DNA of 64,000 nt from Citrifermentans bremense R1. Its GTDB lineage: Bacteria > Desulfobacterota > Desulfuromonadia > Geobacterales > Geobacteraceae. Below are positions 9,315 to 17,504 of the stretch, piece by piece (positions within the stretch are counted from its first letter, which is position 1; each line of letters begins with the position of its first letter). The position numbers were made by a program, and so were the translations under genes. The stretch covers positions 1 to 64,000 of the forward strand of contig NZ_AUGE01000012.1 in assembly GCF_000426865.1 (NCBI RefSeq), read 5' to 3'. Under the pieces are notes generated by a model. It was not told the origin of the DNA. It was given only the letters and a program-made list of their open reading frames with translations, and did no database searches.

Positions 9315-9683
9315 TTACTCTTTCTGCCAGACGTAGGCCGGGTCGAAATAGGGATCGTAAAAGCCGGGATAGGCGAGGAAGAAGGTCGCGGTTTCCCCGG
9401 CGCCGGCGACGGTGCGCACGACTGTCATGCCGATTCCTTTTAGCGGTCCCACGGTGAGCCCCTTGGCAAACCCGTCGTCCCTGCAGGTCAGGTAGATCTG
9501 CTTGGGGAACTCCATCCACCCGGTGCCGATATTGGCCACACCGCGCACCAGCTTGTTGGCCATCCCGTCGACGACATCCTGCGGGGCAGCACTGTCGACG
9601 TTGCGATCGTCGGCTCGCACCATGTCAACCGTACCTGCCAGGGCCAGCACCAGCAAAGCCATCACCACGACATACTTGCGCAT
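9315..9683 (-). CDS. TIGR04073 family exosortase-system-associated protein (second copy)
   Basis: 122 residues with a signal peptide (MRKYVVVMALLVLALAGTVDMVRA). The mature part has the TIGR04073 signature: KLVRGVANIGTGWMEFPKQIYLTCRDDG, then GPLKGIGMTVVRTVAGAGET and a Tyr/Pro-rich end (YPGFYDPYFDPAYVWQ). The start is MRKYVVV; a longer frame upstream runs into the preceding gene. It follows its paralogue by 5 bp, so they are co-transcribed. Family members are linked by name to exosortase systems, but no exosortase or PEP-CTERM protein is visible here. Its molecular function is unknown. Confidence 0.85.
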   Translation of the reverse strand: MRKYVVVMALLVLALAGTVDMVRADDRNVDSAAPQDVVDGMANKLVRGVANIGTGWMEFPKQIYLTCRDDGFAKGLTVGPLKGIGMTVVRTVAGAGETATFFLAYPGFYDPYFDPAYVWQKE

Positions 9684-9688
9684 TAGCT

Positions 9689-10117
9689 CTAATCTCCCTT
9701 TTTCTCTGCGGGTTCGGCGGGTTCGGCCGGCACGGCGACGGTTTGCGCTCTCGGCTCGACCCTCTTTGCCTCCCACCCCTCCCAGACGAATTCCGGCTGG
9801 ATCATGGGATCGTAATAGCCCGGTTGGGGCACTGCAAAGAATACGGTCTCGGTCAGACCGGTGAAGAGACGGTAAACGCCCATCCCGAAACCCTTGAGCG
9901 GCCCCACCACATACCCTACTGCGCCGCGGTCCCGCACCGTGAGGTACGACTGTTTGGGGATCTCGACGATCGAGGTTGCCACGTTCGTGACTCCCCGGAC
10001 CAGCTTGAACGCCATCTTCTCGGCTATCGCTTCGGGTTGCTGCCCCTCGATCGCGAAGGAAGACGTGGCGAAGACCATGACCAGCAACAGGGAAAACACG
10101 GTCACCTTAGTGCGCAT
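9689..10117 (-). CDS. TIGR04073 family exosortase-system-associated protein (first copy)
   Basis: 142 residues with a signal peptide ending in SSFA, then the same signature as its neighbour: KLVRGVTNVATSIVEIPKQSYLTVRDRG, GPLKGFGMGVYRLFTGLTET and the ending PGYYDPMIQPEFVWEG. It differs by a C-terminal Pro/Ala/Glu-rich tail (~25 residues) that the second copy lacks. It is first in the two-gene operon. The tandem arrangement points to local duplication followed by divergence. The protein should be periplasmic or envelope-associated. Confidence 0.86.
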   Translation of the reverse strand: MRTKVTVFSLLLVMVFATSSFAIEGQQPEAIAEKMAFKLVRGVTNVATSIVEIPKQSYLTVRDRGAVGYVVGPLKGFGMGVYRLFTGLTETVFFAVPQPGYYDPMIQPEFVWEGWEAKRVEPRAQTVAVPAEPAEPAEKKGD

Positions 10118-10286
10118 TTTGGCTCCTCTTCGGGCTACGGGTCGGTAAAAAACTCATGTTCTTTTAACATAAATGGTTTTCATTGGCAAGAACGGCATCA
10201 CTGCCACTAGCCGCCCCGGCCGCGGATGGTGCCTGGCCGGGAGTTGAGGTGCAGAAGGGGGGGGCCAAAGGAAGCAGGGCAAAATG

Positions 10287-10319
10287 AAAAGGCGCGGTTC
10301 TCATGTGAGCCGCGCCTTT
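10287..10319. terminator. rho-independent terminator of the peroxiredoxin gene
   Basis: A 10-bp stem (AAAGGCGCGG with CCGCGCCTTT) around a 12-base loop, ~25 bp beyond the peroxiredoxin stop codon. On the minus strand the right arm ends in TTTT. Confidence 0.75.
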
Positions 10320-10343
10320 CCGATGTCGATCATATTGTGGCTG

Positions 10344-10946
10344 TTACTTGCCGTGCTTCTTCTTGAGGTACTCGGCAACCCCTTCGGTGGAAGCCTTCAT
10401 CGACTCCTCGCCTTCCTGCCAGTTTGCCGGGCAGACCTCGCCGCCGTGGGTTTCCACGAACTGCAGCGCATCCAGCATCCTGAGCGCCTCGCCGACGCTT
10501 CTGCCCAAGGGGAGGTCGTTGATGACGGAGTGGCGGATCACCCCTTTGGTGTCGATCAGGAACAACCCGCGCAGGGCGACCGATTCGTCTTTCAGGATCC
10601 CGTAGGACCTCGCGATCGACTTGTCCAGGTCCTCGACCAGCGGGTATTGGACATTGCCGATGCCGCCGTTTTCCACCGAGGTGTTCTTCCAAGCGAGGTG
10701 GGTGAACCTGGAGTCTACGGATACGCCGATCACCTCGCAATTCTTCGCCTTGAAGTCCGCCACCCGCTTGTCGAAAGCGAGGATCTCGGAGGGGCAGACG
10801 AAGGTGAAGTCGAGCGGGTAGAAAAAGAGCACGACGTACTTGCCACGGTATTTCGAGAGAGTGAGCTCGGCGAACGAGTTGTCAGGCAGCACCGCCTGCG
10901 CTGTAAAATCGGGGGCTTCCTTAGTGACCAAGGTTGTAAGACTCAT
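10344..10946 (-). CDS. 2-Cys peroxiredoxin (AhpC/TSA, Prx1 group)
   Basis: 200 residues. It reduces hydrogen peroxide and organic peroxides with a peroxidatic cysteine in FTFVCPSEI (~residue 50) and a resolving cysteine in GGEVCPANW (~170). The C-terminal YLKKKHGK extension is typical of the Prx1/typical 2-Cys group. The start at MSLTTLV follows a strong AAAGGAG site, and an in-frame start further upstream is rejected. It is a single-gene unit with its own near-consensus promoter and terminator, suggesting high expression. No reductase partner is adjacent. Confidence 0.95.
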   Translation of the reverse strand: MSLTTLVTKEAPDFTAQAVLPDNSFAELTLSKYRGKYVVLFFYPLDFTFVCPSEILAFDKRVADFKAKNCEVIGVSVDSRFTHLAWKNTSVENGGIGNVQYPLVEDLDKSIARSYGILKDESVALRGLFLIDTKGVIRHSVINDLPLGRSVGEALRMLDALQFVETHGGEVCPANWQEGEESMKASTEGVAEYLKKKHGK

Positions 10947-10993
10947 AAGTGCTGTTCTCCTTTGAGTGCTGATTGGGAAATCTAATGTGGGCA

Positions 10994-11022
10994 ACTGTAC
11001 CAGCAGCCGCATTGGGTGTCAA
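10994..11022 (-). promoter_or_regulatory. sigma-70 promoter of the peroxiredoxin gene
   Basis: The minus strand reads TTGACA (11022-11017), 17 bp, TACAGT (10999-10994): a perfect -35 and a four-of-six -10 at optimal spacing, ~48 bp before the start codon. Confidence 0.8.
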
Positions 11023-11063
11023 TCAAAAAAAGGACTAAAAGCATCTTATTTGTCTCACCGACA

Positions 11064-11864
11064 CTAACGCTCGACGATTTCACCGCGAATACTGATAGTT
11101 ACTTCCCTGAAGGGTATTTCCATCCCCGACGCCGCGAGGGCCTGGCGGGCCGCCATCACGATGCCGCCGCAGCAGGGAACCTCCATCCTCAGAACCGTGA
11201 TCCCCTTGATACCGGAGACCTTGAAGAGCTCGGTCAGCTTGTTGAGGTAGGCGTTGTTGTCGTCGAGTTTCGGGCAGCCGACGACGACCGCCTTGCCTGC
11301 CAGGAAGTCCTGGTGGTAGTTGCCGTAGGCGAAGGGAACGCAGTCAGCGGTAATGAGGAGCTCGGCGTCCTTGAAGTAAGGCGCAGTAACCGGCACCAGG
11401 TGCAGTTGCACCGGCCATTGTGCCAGTTGGCTCTGCACCGCGCCCGCCGCGGGGGAACCGGCAGCCTGGGCGGGGGCAGGGGCGAAGCTTTGCATCCTCG
11501 ATCCCGGGCAGCCTCCGCCGTGACCGTGACCATGTCCTGCGCCGTGACCATGTCCTGCGCCGTGGCCGTGACCTAGCCCATGCCCATGCCCGTGCCCGTG
11601 TGCCTGCGGCTTGGGCGTCATGCCCTGTGCCTGCAGGTGTTTCTCGACCGCCTCTTCATCGAACTCGTCCGCGTCGCGCTCGATGATGGTGATGGCGTTC
11701 CGCGGGCAGTCGCCCAGGCAGGCTCCGAGCCCGTCGCAGAGGTTGTCGGCAGAGATCTGCGCCTTACCGTCCACGATCCTGATTGCGCCTTCCGCGCAGG
11801 AAGGGACACAGAGGCCGCAGCCGTCACACTTGTCCTGGTCGATGTTTACTATTTTCCTGATCAT
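11064..11864 (-). CDS. 4Fe-4S ferredoxin-domain protein with His-Gly-rich linker
   Basis: 266 residues in three parts. Residues 1-60 are a ferredoxin module: a complete CDGCGLCVPSC motif (C13, C16, C19, C23) and a second motif with C43, C49 and C53, where the usual C-x2-C is changed. Residues 89-118 are a HG repeat with 11 histidines, a likely Ni/Zn/Cu-binding or storage stretch. Residues 119-266 are a conserved domain with CVPFAYG, VVGCPKLDD and VPCCGGI, seen in ATP-independent Fe-S proteins of anaerobes. It is cytoplasmic. The function is unknown; redox or metal handling is suggested by the motifs. Confidence 0.85.
   Translation of the reverse strand: MIRKIVNIDQDKCDGCGLCVPSCAEGAIRIVDGKAQISADNLCDGLGACLGDCPRNAITIIERDADEFDEEAVEKHLQAQGMTPKPQAHGHGHGHGLGHGHGAGHGHGAGHGHGHGGGCPGSRMQSFAPAPAQAAGSPAAGAVQSQLAQWPVQLHLVPVTAPYFKDAELLITADCVPFAYGNYHQDFLAGKAVVVGCPKLDDNNAYLNKLTELFKVSGIKGITVLRMEVPCCGGIVMAARQALAASGMEIPFREVTISIRGEIVER
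11511..11600 (-). repeat. coding tandem repeat for His-Gly tract
   Basis: The DNA for residues 89-118 of the Fe-S protein consists of short imperfect repeats with a ~6-bp core (CATGGx/CACGGx) and 18-bp higher-order units. Such a tract can change length by slippage. Confidence 0.7.
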
Positions 11865-11900
11865 CCTTTACCTCCAATGTATCAATTATTTTAAATAGTG

Positions 11901-12203
11901 TCAGAAGAAGTAGTGCCACAAGAGATCGAGCCTGCCGCGCAGCAAAAGATGCTTACCGGAATAGGCCATGATCTCTTTGATCTTTGCCCTTTGCACCTTG
12001 CCGTAGCAGTGCACGTGGCAATGCTTGCAAGTGGGCTTGGGGTCGAGCGGGCATTTCTCTCTCTTTTGCTTCGCGTAGCTCAACAGCTCGTCGCATTCAG
12101 GGCAGAGTTTACCTTTTTCGCCGTTGTGCTTGCTGCGGCAGTAACGGCTGATGAAGGTCTCCAGAATCCTGATGTCTTTTTCTTGCTTATGCTTGTTTTC
12201 CAT
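11901..12203 (-). CDS. nitrous oxide-stimulated promoter family protein
   Basis: About 100 residues. Eight cysteines are spread over CRSKH, CPECDELLSYA, CPLDPKPTCKHCHVHCYG and the C-terminal hydrophobic YSGKHLLLRGRLDLLWHYFF, which is the layout of this family (Pfam PF11756). The Cys pattern suggests a metal or Fe-S site. The function is unknown in spite of the name. The start at MENKHKQEKD fits the family; an ATG four codons upstream is equally possible because no clear ribosome site is present. It precedes the Fe-S protein on the same strand with a 36-bp gap. Confidence 0.82.
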   Translation of the reverse strand: MENKHKQEKDIRILETFISRYCRSKHNGEKGKLCPECDELLSYAKQKREKCPLDPKPTCKHCHVHCYGKVQRAKIKEIMAYSGKHLLLRGRLDLLWHYFF

Positions 12204-12308
12204 GACTGTCACCATAGCAAAGGAAGGTGGATTTCCTCATGACCAAAGTCAAGAGAATTAAGATTGCACCCTTTGCCTTTGCCGTTTCTTTGTGCTATTT
12301 TCCATCGA

Positions 12309-13757
12309 ATGAATACTAATATGGAAAAAGTCATCATCCCTCGCGCCGAGCACAGCGTTTCCCGCTCCGAATTGAGCCCCAACGCGGTAAAAATACTTTA
12401 CAAGCTCAAGGAACAAGGCTTCACCGCCTACCTGGTGGGAGGCGGCGTACGCGACCTGCTGCTGGGGCGCGAACCAAAAGATTTTGACGTGGTGACCGAC
12501 GCCACTCCGGCCCAGCTCAAGAAGATGTTCCGAAACTGCCGCCTGATCGGCCGCCGTTTCCGGCTGGCGCACCTCCATTTCCACGATGAGATCATAGAGG
12601 TAGCAACCTTCCGCTCCACCGTCGACGCTTCCGCCGAAGCCCCTGCCGAGGAAACCGCTGAAGCCCCCTCCTTAGCGGCTCCTGAACTCCCCCAGGAAGC
12701 CGTTACTGAAGCCGAACCCCTGGAGGGGGAGCGCGAGGGGCGTCGCCGTCGCGGCCATCACGGCCCAAGCATGCTGAAGAGCGAAGACGGCATGGTGCTC
12801 AGGGACAACGTCTTCGGCACGCCGGAGGAGGATGCCGTTCGCCGCGACTTCACCGTCAACGCCCTTTTCTACAACATCGCCGACTTCTCCATCATCGACC
12901 ATGTGGGCGGAATGGAAGACCTGAAGCAGGGACTGATCCGGACCATCGGCGATCCTTTGGTCCGTTTCACCGAGGACCCGGTCCGCATGATCCGGGCCAT
13001 CCGTTTCGCCTCCATGCTGGGCTTCAATATCGAGGAGCGGACCGAAGCCGCCATCGAGGAGCTCTGCGGCACCATCAACAAGGCGACCCCGCCCAGGCTC
13101 TACGAAGAAGTGCTGAAGCTCCTCCTGCTGGGAGCCGGCGAGCGGACCTACCAGATGATGCGCCACAGCGGGCTTTTCGCGCCGCTCTTCCCCCACTTCG
13201 ACGCCTGGCTGGAGCGCGAATCCGAAGGGTATCCCCATGCCCGGGTGGGCAAGGGGCTGGAATGGGTGGACGAGTTGATCGGGCAGGACGAGCCGGTTTC
13301 CCCTCCGCTACTCATCGCGCTGGTATTCGGCGAGTACCTCGAGGAAAAGATCGCCGAGTTTAGGGATGGCGGACTGCCGCAGCAGCAGGCGGCCGATGCG
13401 GCCGTGGCCGCTTTTGCCGCCGAACTGAACCCGACTGTAGCCGTCCCCAACCGGGTGCTGGTTGCCGTGAGGGACATACTTTCTCTGCAGCTGCGCTTCC
13501 AGAAGACTCCGGGAAGAAACGGGCGCGGCGTGATCGGCAGGCCGTCCTTTTTGGACGCGCTGCAGTACCTGCGCTACATGGAAAAGCTCACCCCGCCGAA
13601 GAAGTCCCTTGCCGACTGGTGGGAGCGCTACGCGGTCCAGCAAGCTGCGGGCCAGCCGACTGCAGCCGCCGAGGTTCCAGGCGAGGCGGAGAAAGTCCCC
13701 GCGAAGAAGAAGCGCAGGAGGCGGAGGCGGAGAAAGCCCGCCCCCATGCCGAGCTAG
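12309..13757 (+). CDS. pcnB: poly(A) polymerase / CCA-adding-like nucleotidyltransferase, PcnB type
   Basis: About 482 residues. The class II nucleotidyltransferase head has LVGGGVRDLLLGREPKDFDVVTDA with the catalytic GGxVRD and DxD, then CRLIGRRFRLAHLHF, which separates PcnB from tRNA CCA enzymes, and RRDFTVNALFYN. An Ala/Glu/Pro-rich insert (~100-150) breaks the head domain. The C-terminus is an Arg/Lys tail (KKKRRRRRRRKP) that probably binds RNA. The expected role is 3' polyadenylation that promotes RNA decay, consistent with rng in the same region. No strong ribosome site exists; a start at the ATG 12 bp downstream is possible. Confidence 0.9.
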   Translation: MNTNMEKVIIPRAEHSVSRSELSPNAVKILYKLKEQGFTAYLVGGGVRDLLLGREPKDFDVVTDATPAQLKKMFRNCRLIGRRFRLAHLHFHDEIIEVATFRSTVDASAEAPAEETAEAPSLAAPELPQEAVTEAEPLEGEREGRRRRGHHGPSMLKSEDGMVLRDNVFGTPEEDAVRRDFTVNALFYNIADFSIIDHVGGMEDLKQGLIRTIGDPLVRFTEDPVRMIRAIRFASMLGFNIEERTEAAIEELCGTINKATPPRLYEEVLKLLLLGAGERTYQMMRHSGLFAPLFPHFDAWLERESEGYPHARVGKGLEWVDELIGQDEPVSPPLLIALVFGEYLEEKIAEFRDGGLPQQQAADAAVAAFAAELNPTVAVPNRVLVAVRDILSLQLRFQKTPGRNGRGVIGRPSFLDALQYLRYMEKLTPPKKSLADWWERYAVQQAAGQPTAAAEVPGEAEKVPAKKKRRRRRRRKPAPMPS

Positions 13758-13771
13758 TAGATCCAAACAAG

Positions 13772-13802
13772 AACCCCCTCGCGCACCAAGCCCGAGGGGG
13801 TT
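13772..13802. terminator. rho-independent terminator of pcnB
   Basis: AACCCCCTCG and CGAGGGGGTT form a perfect 10-bp stem with an 11-base loop, 15 bp after the pcnB stop. It may serve both strands, since uvrB converges. Confidence 0.8.
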
Positions 13803-13807
13803 TCGTT

Positions 13808-13835
13808 GTCAATCGTCAATCGTCAATTGTCAATT
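13808..13835. repeat. four tandem 7-bp repeats at the uvrB 3' end
   Basis: Four consecutive GTCAATY heptamers; the last copy overlaps the uvrB stop codon, so repeat number changes would alter only the 3' end. Confidence 0.7.
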
Positions 13836-15818
13836 GCTTCTCATGATTTCTGCGACCTCCAGCCGCTTGATCTTGTCCCTCAGCTCCGCGGCCCTCTCGA
13901 ATTCCTGAGCCTTGGCCGCCGCCAGCATCTCCTTTCGCAACCGCTTCAGCGTCTTCTCCAGCTCCTTGATGCTCACGAACTCCTCGGCCGAGGCCGGCAC
14001 CGTGACCCAATCCTTCTCCTCGGGCGCCTGCAGCACGTTGCCGATCAACCTGCGCACGCTCTCCGGCGTGATGCCGTGTTCCTCGTTGTAGGCCGTCTGC
14101 AGCGCGCGGCGCCTCAGCGTCTCATCGATGGCGGCCTGCATGGAACCGGTAACCTTGTCAGCATACATGAGGACACGCCCCGACACGTTCCTCGCCGCGC
14201 GGCCGCAGGTCTGGATCAGCGACCTCGTGGAGCGGAGGAATCCCTCCTTGTCCGCGTCGAGGATCGCCACCAGCGAGACCTCGGGGAGGTCGAGCCCTTC
14301 CCTGAGCAGGTTGATCCCGACCAGGAGGTCGAACTCGCCAAGCCTTAAGTCCCTGAGGATCTCCATGCGCTGGAAGGTGTCGATGTCGGAGTGGAGGTAA
14401 CGGACGCGGATCCCGAGCTCGCGGTAGTAGTCGGTGAGTTCCTCGGCCATCCGTTTGGTAAGGGTGGTGACCAGCACCCGCTCTCCCCTGGCCGCCGTCT
14501 CGCGCGCCTCGTGCAGCAGGTCGTCTACCTGCCCGGCAGCCGGGCGCACCTCGATGGCCGGGTCGATAAGGCCGGTGGGGCGGATCAACTGCTCCACCAC
14601 GACCCCTTCCGCCAGCTTCAGCTCGTAGTCCGCCGGGGTCGCGGAAACGTAGATGGTCTGGTGCAGCTTCTTCTGGAACTCCTGGAAGGTGAGCGGGCGG
14701 TTGTCCAAGGCGGAGGGGAGCCGGAAGCCGTAGTTCACCAGTGTCTCTTTCCGGCTGCGGTCGCCGCGGTACATCCCCCCCACCTGCGAGACGGTGATGT
14801 GGGACTCGTCGATCACCAGCAGGAAGTCCTTGGGGAAATAGTCGATCAGCGTGTAGGGGGGCTCGCCGGCGGCGCGGCCGTCGAAGTGGCGCGAGTAGTT
14901 CTCGATCCCCTGGCAAAAACCCATCTCCTCCATCATCTCGATGTCGAAAAAGGTCCGCTGCTCGATGCGCTGCGCCTCCAGGAGCATGTTCTGCGAGTTG
15001 AAGTAGCGAAGCCGCTCCTCCAACTCGAGCCGGATCTGCTCCACGGCCCGCTCCAGGGTCTGGCGGCTGGCGACGTAATGGGAGGCGGGGTAGATGGCGC
15101 AGCGGGAAAGCTTCTGCAGCTGCACCCCGCGCAGGGGGTCTATCTCGGAGATGGCCTCCACCGTGTCCCCGAAGAACTCGATCCTGAGCGCCCGCTCGTC
15201 GTCGTGGGCAGGGAAGACCTCGACCGTGTCCCCCCGGACCCGGAAGGAGCCGCGGTGGAAATCGACGTCGTTTCTCTGGTACTGGATCGCCACCAGCCGC
15301 TGCAGCATCTCGTCGCGCCCTACCTCGTCCCCTTCCCGGAAGCGGATCTGCATCTCCTGGTACGACTCGGGGGAGCCTATGCCGTAGATGCAGGAAACCG
15401 AGGCGACGATGATGACGTCGCGACGGGTCAAAAGGCTCCTGGTGGCGGAGTGCCTGAACTTGTCGATCTCGTCGTTTATCGAGGAGTCCTTCTCGATGAA
15501 GGTGTCGGAGGAGGGGATGTAGGCTTCCGGCTGGTAATAGTCGTAGTAGGAAACGAAATACTCAACGGCGTTATTGGGGAACAGTTCCTTGAACTCGCCG
15601 TAAAGCTGGGCGGCCAGAGTCTTGTTGGGCGCCAGGACCAGGGTGGGGCAGTTGCAGCGTGCGATCACCTGGGCCATGGTAAAGGTCTTGCCCGACCCGG
15701 TGACCCCGAGGAGCACCTGGTGCGGGTCGCCCCGCAGCACTCCGTCCGCCAGTTCTGCGATGGCCCTGGGTTGGTCGCCGCGGGGCTCGAAACTTGTTAC
15801 CAGTTCGAATTTGTCCAT
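13830..15818 (-). CDS. uvrB: excinuclease ABC subunit B
   Basis: 662 residues, normal length. The Walker A loop [10 protein letters not shown] is near residue 38. The damage-probing beta-hairpin region [26 protein letters not shown] is at ~92-117. Helicase motifs include VIDESH, and [36 protein letters not shown]-terminal UVR domain ([16 protein letters not shown]) binds UvrC. It loads on DNA lesions with UvrA and recruits UvrC. A promoter lies in the short gap to the upstream response regulator. Confidence 0.98.
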   Translation of the reverse strand: MDKFELVTSFEPRGDQPRAIAELADGVLRGDPHQVLLGVTGSGKTFTMAQVIARCNCPTLVLAPNKTLAAQLYGEFKELFPNNAVEYFVSYYDYYQPEAYIPSSDTFIEKDSSINDEIDKFRHSATRSLLTRRDVIIVASVSCIYGIGSPESYQEMQIRFREGDEVGRDEMLQRLVAIQYQRNDVDFHRGSFRVRGDTVEVFPAHDDERALRIEFFGDTVEAISEIDPLRGVQLQKLSRCAIYPASHYVASRQTLERAVEQIRLELEERLRYFNSQNMLLEAQRIEQRTFFDIEMMEEMGFCQGIENYSRHFDGRAAGEPPYTLIDYFPKDFLLVIDESHITVSQVGGMYRGDRSRKETLVNYGFRLPSALDNRPLTFQEFQKKLHQTIYVSATPADYELKLAEGVVVEQLIRPTGLIDPAIEVRPAAGQVDDLLHEARETAARGERVLVTTLTKRMAEELTDYYRELGIRVRYLHSDIDTFQRMEILRDLRLGEFDLLVGINLLREGLDLPEVSLVAILDADKEGFLRSTRSLIQTCGRAARNVSGRVLMYADKVTGSMQAAIDETLRRRALQTAYNEEHGITPESVRRLIGNVLQAPEEKDWVTVPASAEEFVSIKELEKTLKRLRKEMLAAAKAQEFERAAELRDKIKRLEVAEIMRSN

Positions 15819-15825
15819 GCCGGGG

Positions 15826-15855
15826 ATATTAGCAGGCCTCGGCGCGCCTTGGCAA
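15826..15855 (-). promoter_or_regulatory. candidate promoter of uvrB
   Basis: On the minus strand TTGCCA (15855-15850), an 18-bp GC-rich spacer and TAATAT (15831-15826), inside the 45-bp gap before uvrB. No SOS box was recognised. The -10 is close to the uvrB start, so the leader would be very short. Confidence 0.45.
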
Positions 15856-15863
15856 CAGGGTGA

Positions 15864-16313
15864 TCAGGCCGCCGCGCAATTTCTTTGGGGGGGGAGCTGG
15901 TTGACACTCAGCCAATAGGTCATTACTTGCTTCATGTTGTCGCAGAACTGGCCGTAGTCCACCGGCTTGCGGATGTAGCTGTTAGCCCCCAGGCGGTAGC
16001 TGTCCAATATGTCCTGTTCTTCGGTGGAGGAGGTGAAGACGATGACGGGGATGGAGCGGGTCTTACCGTTTTCCCGCATGCGCCTGAGCACCTCGAGGCC
16101 GTTGACTTTCGGGAGCTTGAGATCGAGGAGCACAAGCAGCGGGTTCGCCAGGGAGTCCCTTTCGGAGTGGTCCCCGGTGCCAAAGAGGTAGTCCAACGCC
16201 TCGGCTCCGTCGCGCGCGACCACGATGCCGTAGGGCATGTGCTTGCGTACCGCCCGAAGGGTAAGAGCCTCGTCGTCAGGGTTGTCCTCAACCAGCAAGA
16301 TCGTCTTATTCAC
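15864..16313 (-). CDS. single-domain response regulator (Rcp1-like)
   Basis: 149 residues, only a receiver domain. The acidic pocket (VEDNPDDE), the phospho-acceptor aspartate in LVLLDLKLPKVNG (~residue 70), the switch threonine in VIVFTSS and the lysine in IRKPV are all present. The family is that of stand-alone receivers paired with phytochromes or hybrid kinases. No kinase or output domain is nearby, so the partner is unknown. The gene is upstream of uvrB and divergent from tatA. Confidence 0.92.
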   Translation of the reverse strand: MNKTILLVEDNPDDEALTLRAVRKHMPYGIVVARDGAEALDYLFGTGDHSERDSLANPLLVLLDLKLPKVNGLEVLRRMRENGKTRSIPVIVFTSSTEEQDILDSYRLGANSYIRKPVDYGQFCDNMKQVMTYWLSVNQLPPQRNCAAA

Positions 16314-16435
16314 CGCAGTTCTCCTTACTTAAAGAGATAGCCCAGAGAGAATAGTCGCACCGGATCTATACCAAGTTAAATATTTTAACGCAATGGTTTT
16401 AATAATTGTCCTCTAAATATGGTTTTAATCCTGCC

Positions 16436-16464
16436 TTGATTTTTTGCATCAGCGATGCCATACT
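16436..16464 (+). promoter_or_regulatory. candidate promoter of tatA
   Basis: TTGATT (16436-16441), a 17-bp spacer and CATACT (16459-16464), ending 35 bp upstream of the tatA ATG. Confidence 0.5.
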
Positions 16465-16499
16465 GCAGCATCTTCAGCTACCTGAAAGGGAGGGAACCT

Positions 16500-16691
16500 A
16501 TGTTTGGATTCGGCATGCCGGAGCTCATAATAATAATGGTGATCGTGCTTGTGGTTTTCGGTGCCGGGCGACTCCCGGAAATAGGCGGGGCACTGGGCAA
16601 GAGCATCAGGAACTTCAAGAAGGCCTCCAGCGGCAAGGAGGAGATCGAAATTAAACCCGGACGCTCCGAGGACGACAAGAAGAGTAACTGA
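16500..16691 (+). CDS. tatA: Sec-independent translocase protein TatA/E
   Basis: 63 residues: a short periplasmic N-terminus (MFGFGMPEL), one membrane helix ([20 protein letters not shown]), an amphipathic helix ([13 protein letters not shown]) and a charged tail. The FGAGRLPE hinge is diagnostic. It polymerises to form the Tat pore for folded proteins, such as the Tat-signal-bearing ActB encoded at 44.9 kb. A GGGAGG site supports the start. tatB and tatC are not adjacent. Confidence 0.95.
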   Translation: MFGFGMPELIIIMVIVLVVFGAGRLPEIGGALGKSIRNFKKASSGKEEIEIKPGRSEDDKKSN

Positions 16692-16716
16692 GTTGACTAC
16701 CTATAGCCGTTCAGAA

Positions 16717-16745
16717 GGTCCCCCGCAGCAGAGGGGGGCCTTTTT
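16717..16745 (+). terminator. rho-independent terminator of tatA
   Basis: GGTCCCCC pairs with GGGGGGCC through one G-T pair and is followed by TTTTT, 26 bp after the tatA stop. Confidence 0.85.
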
Positions 16746-16847
16746 CTATTTGATTTATGAACAATACATATGAAGAAAATCAGCGACAAGGAGGATTCCC
16801 GCGCCGGCTCGGGCGGCCAAGGTCGTAGGGCACAAAAGGCGGGGTTC

Positions 16848-17090
16848 GGGGCGCAGGCCCAGGAGGCATCCTGGGAGGGTTGCTGCACGACCTGGGGAAG
16901 CAGCTCAAGAGGAGCACCAGCCATGCCGCGCTGCGGGAGGTGCTGACCACCCTGCGCGTGGAGCAGGGTCATCAGTTCACGGTGCAGTGGCAGATCACCG
17001 GGGCACAAACCCTCGGGCTGAAGGAGACCGCCCGTACCGGACTCGATATCGCGATAGGGGATGCGTTGCAGATACCGATGGGGCCCCGAA
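16848..17090 (+). pseudogene. probable gene remnant without start codon
   Basis: Between tatA and the response regulator, one plus-strand frame has ~75 codons with strong G/C bias at third positions, like real genes here (the stretch LLHDLGKQLKRSTSHAALREVLTTLRVEQGHQFTVQWQITG... in pieces). The frame has a stop upstream, no ribosome site, and the bias vanishes near 17085, where it runs into the opposite-strand gene. A frame change near 16870 is possible. The origin is not recognised. The rest of the 16750-17093 gap shows nothing else. Confidence 0.35.
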
Positions 17091-17093
17091 ATC

Positions 17094-17504
17094 CTATTGG
17101 CGAGCGGTACCCACCGGCTCTTCCGAAAGCCAGAATCTCAGAACTTCCGGGTTCAACGGTTTGGAGAGCACCGCCAGCACCCCCAGATTCCGGCACTCCT
17201 CAAGGTCCTTCGGGTCCTCGGAGGAGGAGAGGGCGAATACCTTCAGTCTCTTGGTACGTTCGTCGCTGCGGATCTTCTGCAGCACCCCGACACCGTCGAT
17301 CTTGGGGAGCTTCATGTCGAGGAGCACAAAGTCAGGCTCGTTGTACCCCCTTCCCTCCGCCGCCTCCCCCAGCAGCATACCAAGCGCCTCCGCACCGTCA
17401 CGCGCAACTGCCACATTGCTGTACCCGGCTTTCCTCAAGGCACGCAAGGCAAGCTCTTCGCAATTGCTGTTATCCTCTACAAGCAAAATCTCAGCGTCTT
17501 GCAT
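17094..17504 (-). CDS. single-domain response regulator, serine at the switch position
   Basis: 136 residues, a receiver domain alone. VEDNSNCEE forms the acidic pocket, FVLLDMKLPKIDG carries the phospho-acceptor Asp (~residue 57) and LSKPL the conserved Lys. The usual switch Thr is replaced in VFALSSSEDPKD by Ser, a tolerated variant. A GTGGAGG ribosome site fixes the start at MQDAEIL rather than at an ATG 14 codons upstream. It is a paralogue of the receiver at 15864. It stands alone behind a ~300-bp leader. Confidence 0.9.
   Translation of the reverse strand: MQDAEILLVEDNSNCEELALRALRKAGYSNVAVARDGAEALGMLLGEAAEGRGYNEPDFVLLDMKLPKIDGVGVLQKIRSDERTKRLKVFALSSSEDPKDLEECRNLGVLAVLSKPLNPEVLRFWLSEEPVGTARQ

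Noticed and set aside
9168-9443. Open frame with a VPKVHLGNQ-like peptide over the palindrome at 9186
   Set aside because: The peptide is a translation of the palindromic repeat and the frame runs through a terminator.
11511-11600. Short tandem repeats as a CRISPR array
   Set aside because: The repeats are in frame in a coding gene, of ~6-18 bp period, with no spacers. No CRISPR array or cas gene was seen in the window.
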